From Callorhinus ursinus (Eukaryota > Chordata > Mammalia > Carnivora > Otariidae): DNA of 64,000 bases. Where the stretch lies: positions 6,311,471-6,375,470 of the forward strand of contig NW_020313168.1 in assembly GCF_003265705.1 (NCBI RefSeq). Reading direction: 5' to 3'. Shown here piece by piece: positions 21,201-32,521 of this stretch (the first letter of the stretch is position 1; every line of letters starts with the position of its first letter). The notes beneath the pieces are model-generated. The model was not told the DNA's origin. It worked only from the letters and a program-made list of their open reading frames with translations, and ran no database searches. The position numbers were made by a program, and so were the translations under genes.

Positions 21201-24200
21201 GGCTGCAGCCCCTCTTCGATTGCCTGCTCACCATCGTGGTCAACGGTAGGGGTGCTGGGAGCCCGCCTTCCCCGTGCTCACCACCAGGTGGCGCCAGGCC
21301 ACAGGCTGATAGGCCGCGCCTCCCTGGTTCAAACCTGCCCAGTCCAATAGCAACATGATGGCAGCCACATATGTACTGGTCAATTTTTGAGGCATATTAA
21401 GGAAGGAAGGAAGGAAGAAGGGTAGGAGGGAAGGAAGGAAGGAAGAGAAAGGGAAAGAGGTGACAGTAATTTTATGATACATTTTCTGTAATCCACACTA
21501 TCCAAAATACCATCATATCAACATATAACCCCCCTTTAAAAATTATTTGGGTATTTTACATTCTTTTTCACACCCAGACTTCAAAATCTTGTGTTTCACA
21601 CATGCAGCACATCTCAGTTAGAACTAGCTATGTTTCAAGCGTTGGATGGCCACAGGTGGCTCGTGGCTACTGCATTGGACAGCGTGGGTTTGGATGGCAT
21701 GGTCTCAGGGTGCCAGGAGGTGCCCTACCCTCCAGCGAGGACTGGGGACAGCTGCCTCCGAGGGGAGGGGCTCATGCTGGCTGGCGTGCTGGGCCCAGCA
21801 AAGCGGGTGGCCGTGGGCTGAGGCAGGATGACTTCAGCATGGCCATCTTTTGGAGAGGACAGCCCTGGGTGGGAGTGGTTCGGACTCCAGAGTTGGTGGG
21901 ACAGAGCTCTAGCTGCGCTGTGAGCTCTGGGGCCAGAACCCTGCCTTCCCTTCCTGGTTTCCTTGCTGGGTCCGACTCACACATTTTAACTGAGCACTGG
22001 TTAAGTGTAGCTGGCTCTGAGAATGCATTTTTGAGCAGGAAAGCTGCTGTCTCTGCCCCAGCCTGGGCAGGGAGGGAGACGTGAGACAAGGAAGCGCACG
22101 GATCCCTTTGAGACTTCAGGCCGTCCACACATGTCTCATCTCGGGTTCCCTCTCTCAGGCTCTGCCAAAAAATAAGTTTCTGACTATGTGTGGAGTATTG
22201 TGATCCCAGTTTGATATTCCAGAAAGACTTAAAGATCCGGAGTTTGTCTCCCTGCCCAGTCATTTTTTTTTAAAGATTTATTTATTTATTTGAGAGAGTG
22301 AGAATGAGAGAGAGAGAGAGAGAGTACCTGAGAGGGGGGAGGGTTAGGGGGAGAAGCAGACTCCCCGCTGAGCGGGGAGCCCGATGCGGGACTCGATCCC
22401 GGGACTCCAGGATCATGACCTGAGCCAAACCTGCCCAGTCATTTTATAACTGGGAACTCTGGGCAAGTTTATAAACCTGTCTGAGTCTCAGTTTCCTAGT
22501 CTTTGAAATGGGGCTGGTTCCCTCTGCACCCGGCCCCCCCTTTCAGAAGTGTGGGGAGGAGTGGGCAAGATGCTGTGTGTGAGTAGCTCAGTAAACGGTT
22601 CGGCTGTCCACATGGTAGAGGGACAAGGGTGGGGCCCACATGGCCTCGTTGAGCTCTGCAGAGCATGGCCCGTGTGGCCTCAGCCTCTGAGGGTTTGGTG
22701 TTCTGGGCTTTGTGGGGGATGTTACAAGCACGGGGCAGGGAGGGTTTGGCAGCGGGAGCATGGTGTCCTGCACAAGTCGAGGGTGTGCAGGGATGGCTGG
22801 GTGGGTGGGGGGGGGGTGCCCAGGAGTGAGCTGGCTCCTCCCCTGCAGTGTCCCCCTACCTCAAGAGCTTATCCATGGTGGCTGCCAATAAGCTGCTGCA
22901 CCTGCTGGAGGCCTTCTCCACCACCTGGTTCCTCTTCTCTGCTGCCCAGAACCACCACCTGGTCTTCTTCCTCCTGGAGGCCTTCAACAACATCATCCAG
23001 TACCAGTTCGATGGTGAGGTGGCAGCCCGAGCCCTGGTCTGGCCTCAGGGGCGGGAATCAGGACGGGTCGTGTGCAAGGACACCTTCCCGTCCGTCTAAG
23101 GAGGGCAGAACCCTCTGCATTGCCCCCCACAACCCCGTTTGTTCAACATGTATTTATTGAGCATCTGCTACATAGCCAAGCCAGTGCTGGGTGCAGGGGA
23201 TGCAGGGGAGAACAAAGCGGAATGCTCCTTGCCCCGTGCAGCTCGCACCTGGGGATTAAGACACAGAGAGAGGCTTTAAACGGATGGTCACCCAGACAGA
23301 CAAGTCACCTTAAATCTGATGAAAGGGAAGCTCAGAGAGGTAGGACCCTGATGGGTGTTGTCAATGCCACCCTGCCCGGTGTAGTGAGGGTCTTGCCACT
23401 TGGTAACTCCGTGACTATGGGCACATAACCTCTCTGAGCGTTAGTGTTTTCGGCTGGAAGATAGTTATACCAACAGTGGTGGAGTCCTTACGTCTGAGGG
23501 TGTTGGGAGGATTAAGTAATCGCCCCCAAAAAGCATTTAGCACAGTGTCTGGTGACTTAGATATTAGCAGTTACTATTATTTCCAAAATAAATAATATTT
23601 CCACTGATCTGTGAGGGATGAATGGAGGTGGGGTGGGGCAGAGAAAGCATTGTATGGTGGCGGGGGTGCAACATATGCAAAGGCCCTGGGGGGAGATGTT
23701 GAACTGGGAGCAGGACAGTGTGGCGAGAGGCAGGACCAGATTGCTGGATGGGGCCTTGAGGGCCCAGAGCCGAGGGAAGTCAGCGCGGGGCACGGGCCAT
23801 GTCGTCTGTCCTCCCTGGTGGCCTGGCTCAGGGACACAGTCAAAGTAAAGAAAAGCTGGCTTGGTGTGGACTCTGACATGCTGGGCCTGCCCCACTTTGC
23901 CAGTGTTGCCCCTTAGTGGGCTGGGTTGCGAGGGGGTCTGGAAGGTACTGGGGAGCGGCACCGGGGGCGCTCGGCCCAGAGGCTTCTCTCCAGCAATGTA
24001 ACGCCCTGGTGTAACCATAGCTGCACATGCCGCCAGGTGCCGCCCTTCTCTAGCCTTCTCTCTTGGGTGCCCTGTACCATCTCCTACCCCTGGGGTTAGA
24101 CACCCTCCTGTCCTCTAAACTCCCCCTCCCAGAAACCTGCCCAGGTGGAGAAAGAGGCAAGGGGGCCTCCCTGACGTGTGGCATGCTCCCTCCCTACAGG

Positions 24201-26763
24201 CAACTCCAACCTGGTCTACGCCATCATCCGAAAACGCAGCGTCTTCCACCAGCTGGCCAACCTGCCCACCGACCCCCCTGCTATCCACAAGGCCTTGCAA
24301 AGGCGTCGGCGGGCACCTGAGCCCTTGTCCCGAACTGGCTCACAGGAGGGCGCCTCTATGGAGGGCTCCCACCCTGCTGCCCCCGCTGAGCCTGGCACTC
24401 TCAAGACCAGCCTGGTGGCCACCCCAGGTCTGGCCTGGCAAGTGGCAGGGGCGGGTGTGGGTGCCAGCATGGTTCGGGGATGGGCAGGGTCTCTGGGATG
24501 TTATCCCATCTCTGGCAGAGAGCATGGGCTGAGTTGGGAAGCTGAGGGGATGGGGAGGGGGTATTGGGAGGCCCAGAAAGGTTAGCTTGGTGCTGGGTAG
24601 GGGCAGGATTGGGGGGATCAGGCATAGCATGCTGAAGTGGGTGGAGGGAAGAGGGGGCCCTCGTGGGGTCCAGTGCAGATGCTTTCTCAGAGGGGCCCTT
24701 TGGCAGGTGTCCTCACACCCACCCACCCCCACTCCCAGGCATTGACAAGCTGACAGAGAAGTCCCAGGTGTCAGAGGATGGCACCTTGCGATCCCTGGAG
24801 CCCACGTCCCAGCAGAGCTCAGCAGATAGCAGCCCGGCCACGGAGGTGGGCGATGGGGACTCCTGCAGTGGGGTGATGTTGGGACTTCCCTTTCTCCCTG
24901 GCCTCTGTGGTTGGGCTGGGCCAGCACAGCTAGGGTCACCTGCAGCAGAGGGCAGGAACCCTGTGCCCAGGACATCCAGGGGGCTGCTTTCACAGACCTC
25001 TCCCTTGTTTACTAGTTCCAGGCTTAAGCCCTTGGCCTTCAGACTCCTCATCCATCAGCCTTATCTCAGCTGAGCTGGCCTTTACCCGACCAGCCCAGTC
25101 AGCCCCTGGCCCTAAACCTGTCATCGGGCTGGGCTGTGTTGGGCAGGGCCTGGGGCCCAGGGCAAAGGGTGCTGGGCCGGGCTGTCCCCTCTGTTGGGAG
25201 TGAGCCCCCCACCAACATGAGCCAGGAGAGAGGCCTCATTGCCTCCTGGATTCCAGACTATGGGAGGGACTGGGAAGAAGGGCTGCTCCTCTGCCCTCCA
25301 CCCCCACTCTGTGCCCACTCCTTCCACCCCTCACTCCCATCCCTTCTCTGGGACCAGGAGCCCGACCAGGCGTGGCGGGAGCAGCGGCGACTGTCCAGCG
25401 TGTCAGCCAGTGGGCAGTGGAACCCAACGTCGGAATGGGTGAGGGTTTGGGCAGATGGCTCTGAGTGGGTGCAGACAGGGGCGCCTGGCGTAGGAACAGC
25501 TCAGTTAAGGCTTGGATGGGAATGTGTCCAAATCCAAAAACCAGCCTGGGAACCAGGCTCTGGGTCACTCCTTCCGGCTGGGTGACCTTGGCCGCTCTGG
25601 GCCGGTGGCTTCCCCTGTCTACACTGTCCCAGAGTTCTGCTGCAGGGTTGAGCTTCAGCCACCCCACAGTGCTAGCTTTCTTACTAAGCTTTTCTTTCCA
25701 GCTTCTTTCCCCAAGTCGCTTGTCCACTCCCTTCTGTGTGTCTTGTGATCACTACTGATTGCACTTCCCTTGGGATAAACATCCTACTTGATCAAGCCAT
25801 TGTGAGGCTCCAAGGGAATAGTTTTTGGCGCGTAGTGTATGCTCAGCGAGAGGCTTTTACCATGAATAACAGTTACTGTTCGTGGGCACTGCCCTGTGCC
25901 AGGCCCTTGCTGTGGTGAGCGGGGACACTTCCTGCCTTGGGAAGCCTGTGGTTCTGGGTCAGGGGTCAGGCCTATCCTATTGCCCGTGGGGGCTGCTTTC
26001 CCAGCCCCAGGAACCCCGGTCTCTCCCTCAGGTTCTCTCTTGGAAGTCAAAGCTGCCGCTGCAGACCATCATGAGGCTGCTCCAAGTGCTGGTTCCCCAG
26101 GTGGAAAAGATCTGCATTGACAAGTGAGCCCGGGGGTGGGGGGATGGAGGTGGCGGGCAGGAGTGGCAGGTGGGCTCTGAGGCGGGGCAAGCCCTGGCTT
26201 GGGTGGGATGTGGCTGGGAGCATGGGGCCCATGCTCCCCTTGACTTTCAGAGTGGATTTTCCCATGTGAGCACATGGGAAACCACCCCCTCTTCCTGGCA
26301 GGGGCCTGACAGATGAGTCAGAGATCCTGAGGTTCCTGCAGCATGGCACCCTGGTGGGGCTGCTCCCTGTGCCCCACCCCATCCTGATCCGCAAGTACCA
26401 GGCCAACTCGGGCACGGCGATGTGGTTCCGCACCTACATGTGGGGGGTCATCTATCTGAGGTGGGTGTGGCGTTCCCCTGAGGGTTTGCCCAGGGGGGCC
26501 TCAGCTCTGGGTCCCACCGTGGTAGTGGGGTTCATGTCAACATCGTCAGCCAGGATGGTCTTGTCTAGAGGGTAGACACCCACTGCTTGGGGTGGGACAT
26601 CAGGGTGGAAGGGGTTTGGGTTGGATAACCTTCTAGCTCCTCCCCAGTCTTTTCTGCAAGGTCTCCCAGCACTCCCATGACAGCCCACTCCCTCCACAGG
26701 AATGTGGACCCACCTGTCTGGTACGACACGGATGTGAAGCTGTTTGAGATCCAGCGGGTGTGA
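9053..26763 (+). CDS. HID1: HID1, Golgi/secretory-granule protein with HID1 domain (19 coding exons, 787 aa)
   Basis: HID1 is a peripheral protein of the medial/trans-Golgi needed for dense-core vesicle formation and neuropeptide sorting (family knowledge). Coding exons: 9053-9118, 14702-14851, 15367-15537, 16117-16230, 16836-16942, 17211-17327, 19018-19240, 19442-19498, 20313-20453, 20629-20719, 20909-21060, 21167-21245, 22849-23013, 24200-24427, 24739-24845, 25358-25438, 26032-26123, 26302-26460, 26700-26763. All introns are GT-AG, phases agree, and the total is 2364 nt including TGA. The protein starts MGSADSK, with Gly2 placed for N-myristoylation, which is known for HID1. The HID1 domain fills nearly the whole chain. 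Residues of about 568-683 (exons 14-16) are Ser/Pro/Arg-rich and probably disordered. The C-terminus ends KLFEIQRV. Human HID1 is 788 aa as I recall; the one-residue difference lies at the end of exon 3. The start has a good Kozak context (G at -3, G at +4). Confidence 0.97.
9440..9459 (+). repeat. Poly(C) tract in HID1 intron 1
   Basis: About 20 consecutive C residues about 320 bp after HID1 exon 1. Confidence 0.95.
12640..12852 (-). mobile_element. Carnivore SINE in HID1 intron 1
   Basis: - strand copy with head GGCGCCTGGGTGGCTCAGTC; a CAGAGTTATT duplication flanks it (12628-12637 and about 12856-12865). GATGCGGGGCTC is duplicated internally near 12757-12780. Confidence 0.92.
13325..13530 (-). 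mobile_element. Carnivore SINE in HID1 intron 1
   Basis: - strand copy flanked by AAAGGGCCTTAACTTTT (from about 13312) and AAAGGGCCTTACCTTTT (from about 13532) as target-site duplication. Confidence 0.92.
17328..19017 (+). other. HID1: HID1 intron 6
   Basis: A 1.7 kb intron with the hAT-like element at 17.54-17.87 kb and MIR-like text near 18.23-18.30 kb. No further exon was recognised. Confidence 0.7.
17535..17865. mobile_element. Ancient hAT/Charlie-like nonautonomous DNA transposon in HID1 intron 6
   Basis: The left end GTGCTGTCCAGTAGAAATATA resembles the CAGTGCTGTCCAATAG terminus of hAT MER-type elements. The body has the A-rich AGTAAAAA...GGTGAAATCAATTTTAAT segment and the right part has CAGCCAC...AAGTGGCT. 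It is the same family as the copy at 21.34-21.69 kb, and both are strongly diverged. The exact family name is uncertain. Confidence 0.6.
21336..21686. mobile_element. Second hAT/Charlie-like element in HID1 intron 12, with internal GGAAG repeat
   Basis: Begins CAGTCCAATAGCAACATGATG and ends GCATTGGACAGCG, matching inverted termini of the hAT type. It shares internal blocks with the 17.5 kb copy (TATTTTACATTCTTTTTCA, CACATCTCAGTTAGAACTAG). A (GGAA)n-type simple repeat occupies about 21400-21462. Confidence 0.6.
22263..22428 (-). mobile_element. 5'-truncated carnivore SINE in HID1 intron 12
   Basis: The - strand SINE tail and body are present, but it stops at GACCTGAGCC, so the tRNA head is missing. 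CTGCCCAGTCATTTT flanks both sides (22252-22266 and 22431-22445), showing that it inserted already truncated. Confidence 0.88.
23385..23580 (+). repeat. MIR SINE fragment in HID1 intron 13
   Basis: GTAACTCCGTGACTATGGGCACATAACCTCTCTGAGC followed by GGATTAAGTAATC and AGCACAGTGTCTGGTGACTTAG fits MIR. A separate old repeat (CAACATGTATTTATTGAGCATCTGC) precedes it at about 23140-23220. Confidence 0.6.
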
Positions 26764-27595
26764 GGATGGAAGCCTACTGGGGGATGGGACCGGGAAGGGT
26801 GGGGGTCCTGGTCCCCTGATGCTCCCCTGACCCACTGCTCTAGGCTTTAAATTACCACAACCAACCGGGGCTGGCAGAGGGGCTGAGTCCTGGGTGGCAG
26901 GCCCTAAAGGCCCCTGGTGGCTGGGATGATGGGGCCAGGTACTGATCACCCCCCCTGAGGGCTGGACTCACAGGAGCCTCCCGTCTCCAGCACTGCAGGC
27001 CCTGGCCAGAGCCCCCACCTCACTCTGGCTCTCCCTCAAGACCCGTTTCTCTGCTGCCTATCATCCCCAGAGGACACCAGGTCACTGAGCCCTCATGCCT
27101 TGCCCAACAAGGGAGCTGTGGGCTGTCCCTTGAGGCACCTGGGCAGGGGCGGGGCGGGGGGGGGCCTTCCATGCCTCCTAGCCTGAAACCACCTCGTCCA
27201 GGCCCAGCTTGCTGCCAGGGCCCGAAGGAGGAAGGGGGGTGGCCAGGCTGCTTGAGAAGGAGACTGGGGGGCTGGTAGACTGCAGAAGCCAGACTGGGAG
27301 ACCTCATGCATTTTAGGGGTTTGGGGCCGGGTGTTGAGGGTCTCCTGCTGTGTTCTTCCTGGTCAATGGATATAGCCTGACTCCCTGTTATCCAGTATTG
27401 GGGAGGGGTAAGAAGAGTGGGGAGGGAGCTGTCCAATCCTCGCTGCCTGGATGACTGGGGGCCAGAGGGGGCAGGGGGCCCCCCTCCATCCTCCAGCTCT
27501 GGCCTCTGGGTCTCCCTCACCCTACCTGTGTCCTTACAATCTTTGCTCTGTACAATCAGCCTCTTTACACAATAAACCACCCTCTCCACGTCCTG
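26764..27595 (+). terminator. HID1: HID1 3' UTR with canonical AATAAA poly(A) signal
   Basis: After the HID1 stop at 26761-26763 the sequence runs without another exon to an AATAAA hexamer at 27571-27576, preceded by an AT-rich stretch and followed by a T/G-containing region. Cleavage is expected about 15-25 nt downstream. The 3' UTR would be about 0.8 kb. HID1 and OTOP3 converge here: the OTOP3 stop codon is 1.3 kb further on, on the opposite strand. Confidence 0.8.
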
Positions 27596-28882
27596 GCTCT
27601 TTTGTGCTTGGAGGGGAGGGGCTGGGGTCATGGCTCTTGTCTTCAGGGGAGCTGGGGCCTCTGCTTCCCAGAATCAGTCCTCAGAGGGCCCTCAGCATTG
27701 GCCCAGGAACCAGCACTTGTCATTTTCTTGGGTGGGAAAATGGAGGATTGTACTCTCTCACCCAGGGTGTGGCCCCCTGGGCTATGGCCATCCAGAGAAA
27801 GAGCCCATGCAGGAGAGGAGAGAGGCTGGCCTCCCAGCCTTCTAGAAGGCCCCTGAGGGGGCTCTGCTGGCCCCAGGAAGCCACCGAAACAGTACTGGGG
27901 GTCCCTGGGGCTTGCCAGTGCCCAGCTTCATGGGGAGGGGCCCAGAGGCATGCGAAGACTGGGCTGCCCCGCCTGAGCCGCACCCGGGTCCTCACCCGGG
28001 GCACAGCCCACTGTTTGCACTGGGCTCAGGGAGATGGATGGGCTGTCAGTCCCTGCCCTCTCTACCCGATAGCTCCAAGGGTACAGCAGGCATGGAGACT
28101 AGACAGCCAGAGGCTGCAGTCCCTGTGCTAAGCCAGCTGCAGAAAGTCACCTGGGGCTCTGTTCCAGAGAGAATCGTGCTAGTGAGGGGTGGGGGCGTGT
28201 GAGAGCCCCAGCCCCTCTCCTCACCTCCTCCCATGAATCAGACAAGGGAAGAACTGTTTTAGACCCCTCCTGGCTCAGAAACAGACTGTCCCAGCCCTCA
28301 CCAGGAGGACTGTCCCTTCCCACCATACTTGGAGTGACAGCTCTGTCCCTGGGAACAAATGTCACGAAGCCTGAATGTAATCGATCAAACAAACAGGGTT
28401 TATGGCAGCAGGAGAGAGCTGTTGAACCCTGCCTGGTAGCTAATTAATGAGCTCATTAGGAGACAGAGTACGTGGGGAGGGAGGGCCAGGGCTGCCTTCG
28501 GGGCTGCAAGCTTCTGGGATGTCCTGGGCTGAGCTCTGACCAAGTGCCCTCCCACAGAAGGAGGCAGACCCCTGAGGCCGGCCGGGCTGGTGGCAGCACC
28601 CCTCCTCGACTCAGGCTTCCCGGGGTGTACCCTGGGCTGTACTGATTGTGGTGGTGAGCAGGGGCAGGCACGTCCCAGGCATGGGCATCAGAAGCTCAGT
28701 GTCCAGGCCCTGCCCTTGGTCTTGGGTTGCAGACGCTGCCCCCCACCTCAGTGAGGATCTGGGGAGGGGGAGGCTACGGGAAACCCAGTCTGGTCTAGGC
28801 GCCCCTGCTCAGAGGCTCTGGGCTACCTTCTCCCCAGCCTTGGCATTTTGGAGTTCTGCTGGGGGTTGGTCTTTGGGCAGCC

Positions 28883-31800
28883 TCAGGCTTCCAAGTAGAC
28901 CTCCACCAGCCCCCCCACGGAGTGCATGCGGTAGAAAACCCCCAGAGGCAGGCCGAAGTTGACGATGGTGAACCACGTCCGGTAGCCATAGAAGTCCTGT
29001 TCCAGCCCGTTCTCAAACTCCGGGTGTATGCCAAATGCGGGCATCATCCACAGCTGGGGAGGAGAGGAGGGGAATGAGTGGGGGAGAGGGCTCTCCGTAC
29101 CCCGGGGGACTCCTCTCGGAGGGGGGGGGCAGACCCTCACCCTAATCTCCCCTCAGCCCTGGGCTTTCAAAGCCAGCTGCCCCCACCACCCCCCAGCTAC
29201 ATTCCCCCCCACCCCATATCACAGCCACCTCACCAGCTTGCCAGCCTGAACTCCAGGTGGACCATGAGGCTCTACTGCCACCACCCATGGCCCAGCCCGC
29301 TCTATCAAGCTGGGTTCCCCTCTGCCCTGACCTCAACCACCTTCTTGACTCTCTCTGCTCCCTCCGCCGGGCCCTGTCTTCTGTCCAAATTCTGCCGCTT
29401 TCTCAAGACCCAGACTCAACCTTCATGAGACCTTCCTTGGCCCCTTGGGCCCGCACTGCCTTTTCTGAGCTCCTACTGCACTTTCGGGCCAGGTTATGGC
29501 ATGTGGTCCGCCTGTGGCGGGGGCTTCACCACTTGAGGTGTTTCCAGTGCGACGCACCTGGGTTGTGGTGTTCAAACACGCCCTCAGACCGCCCTAGTTG
29601 TCCTGGCACTGCCGCTGACGGGCTGTGGGACCACCTAAGCCTCAGTTTCCCCATCTGCCAAACAGAGGCAGTGATGGCACCTAACGGGCACTGCTGCACG
29701 GGGTTAGCGTGCCGAATCAGTGAGCTGCTGAGGGACAGCATGGAGAGGCGGACGTGTGACCTCAGCTGCCACACACCCAGCAGTCATCGTCAACTCCTCC
29801 CGCTAGAGAGTTTTTAGAAAACCAGGCACTTAATGATCTCTTCCTTCGGCCAAATTCAGTGGATGATCAATTATTTGGTGTCCCCGGTGTCTCTCCAACT
29901 AGAGAGTGAACTTGCTGAGGGTGGAAGTCTTACATGTTTGGCACATGCACTCACGCCAGGCACCTTGCAGGATGCTGGGGGGACACTGCTCTCAAGCAGC
30001 ATGGGGCTAGTTGGAAAGAGGCAGTTGTCCTTGACAATACAAGGGACAGGTCATTTGCCCTTGGGATGGTCAACGCTCCATGAATGCGCCTGGCCAGCCC
30101 CGCCCCCACGCCCCGCCCCCAGCTCCTCTCCACTCACCGTGATGTTGCAGAGGATGAGGAAGAGCGAGATCTCCTTGAGTGCCCGCCTCTTCCAGTTGAG
30201 GTGGCTGTAGGAGTGGATGTAGGCCAGCGAGGCCCGCCGCAGGTCCTGGCCCAGCTCCAGCAGGGAGCCCCGGCGGGGTGGCTCAGCCTCCGGCTTCCCG
30301 GCCAGGCCCTCGGGCGCCGTCTCCCAGAGCGGACGCCGGTGCAGGCCCTCGATGATGAAGAGGTTCTGAACGATGTGCTGCAGGATAAGCAGCAGCGAGT
30401 AGGCCAGGATGAGGCGGTCGAGCAGCTCATGGGGGCGAGTGGCCACTATGGCCACGATGGAAAAGTAGGCGATGCCCATCTGGCCCAGCGCGGCGCCCAT
30501 CAGCAGCACCACGTCCAGGCTGCGGGTGGGGTTCTTGAGCGTGTCCAGCTCTCGTTCCTCCAGCCCGTGGATGGCCGTGCCCGCCAGGCCTGCCAGGCTC
30601 ATGGTGGGCAGCACGGCTATGTAGAAGGCATAGTAGAGGGTGAAGTACTGGCGTGCGATGGTGGGGCCACTGGCTTCGATCTGGAAGAGCACGAAGACAC
30701 ACACGCCTGCCACCAGTACCAGCAGGCCCAGCAGTGGCCCAAAGATGGCCCCGTGCAGGTGGAAGGGAGGGGTGTCAGGGTGGGCGCCTGTGTGGGGTGC
30801 CAGGCGGCGGCCCACGTTCTTCCACATGACAAAGAGCACAGCGCAGCAGATGAGGCAGTACTCGGTGCTGAAGGGGTAGAGCATCAGGTAGCCCTTCTGG
30901 AAGACCTCGCACACCGTGGCATTGAGACAGAGGCAGGTGTTGGTGTCATTGCCTGGCAGGGGCAGGGCGGGAAGGGATCGTCACTCAGGTGGGCCTTGCT
31001 CGGGGGAAACCAGCTGCACAAATCAGTCCCATACCCCTGGAGTATGCCAGAGGTGGAAAGGACCCAGCCGCCCATTTTTCCAGACATGGAAACTGAGGCC
31101 CAGAGACAGAAAATCAGAAATCACAGGATGGTCATTTCTTTGCAAAAGGATTCCAGGCTTCAGGCATCAAGCTTTCCTAAAGCATTCAACACATGGTGTC
31201 TCTTCGAGGCCGAATGTCACCTCTACGGATCACTGGTCAGGCACAAGGGAGAATCTACAACTTTATAACCTGAATGCACAGCAGCATGCACTGTGGGGTA
31301 ATCAGACACCTAGCCTCGCCATCAGGTGCCTTGCAAAGCACGCAGCATCACCTGTGGAACGCTGGTGCCCAGAGTGTTTAACCTGAATCAAGACTTTGGT
31401 CCGTACTTGCAGTTTGCAGGCAAAGCAGGGAAGAGGAGCACAAGTCAAATGCCACCACTAGGCAGCCATCTGACAAACCTCAATGCCATTAGGAAAACAG
31501 AGACTTAAGGGATAGAACAACCGAACGTATTGCGTGTTTGAACACACCATCGTAGAAGACATTTCATACGCTGGTTGGAGAAAGTTGAATATAGATCGTT
31601 GGAGAAGATGGGGATGATGTTGAGGAATTCTGTTAGAAATTATAAGAGCATTGTGGTAGTGTAAGGAAATATACTTATTTTAAAGGGATATGCACTAAAA
31701 TGTTTTGAGATGAAATGCTGTGATCTCCGTAATGTAATTCAGCAAAAAATTGAAATAAATATGGCAAAATGTTAATAATTATTACATCTAGGTGATAGGT

Positions 31801-32489
31801 ATATCCCATTCTTTTACTCATCTGTATGTTCAAATTTTTTTAATAATAAAAGAATCATGACGTCACTTGCCAAAAAAATTCTCTTTGCACGGCTCTTCTG
31901 AAAAATGTGTCTGAGTGTAAAGAATGTCCACAGTACACAGGCGGGTCGTGACTTTGGCATGTGGGTGTGTAAATGCATGAATGTGCTGGGAAAGCTTGGC
32001 TGTACACAGGTCAGGATGGTGATGCCACCTGGGGGGGTGCTTTATACGTGCAGGTATGGCTGTGTCCCACATGTAGGTTTATGAGATACAGCCTCTAAGG
32101 GCAGAATGGACAGGTAGGGGATTGGGCACATGGAACTCTCTGAGTTCTTTCTGCCCCGAAATCTTCTGTCCCTCCTGATATGTCCAGGTATCTGCAATTG
32201 TGTTCAGAAGACAATCCTTTCAGTCCTGAAGCCTTTTTAGTTTCTTGCAAGTAAAATGCAAATACTAGGGGTGGGGTGCACAGCTGGACTTACCTGTGAA
32301 TAGCTCAGCCAGGATTAGTGGCTATTTTGCTGTCAGCGAGGCGGATGCCTGGAGCAGGGCTGTAGGGTGCTAGCACCCGATGGGACAGGCACAGAATGAG
32401 GGCAGGATGTCTACCAGTGTTTAGTTGTCATCTGGCCTCCAGAGTTTGCTCCCGCTTTGGGAGGGAGTGTAGCGTGTGTGTGCGCGTGT

Positions 32490-32521
<32 letters not shown>

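Larger units (their letters stand above)
21246..22848 (+). other. HID1: HID1 intron 12
   Basis: A 1.6 kb intron with the second hAT-like element and the truncated SINE. The acceptor CCCCTGCAG at 22848 follows a G-rich stretch of about nine G residues. Confidence 0.7.

Noticed and set aside
30084..31268. 394-codon + strand open frame over OTOP3 exon 6
   Set aside because: Antisense shadow of the OTOP3 exon; no known domain.
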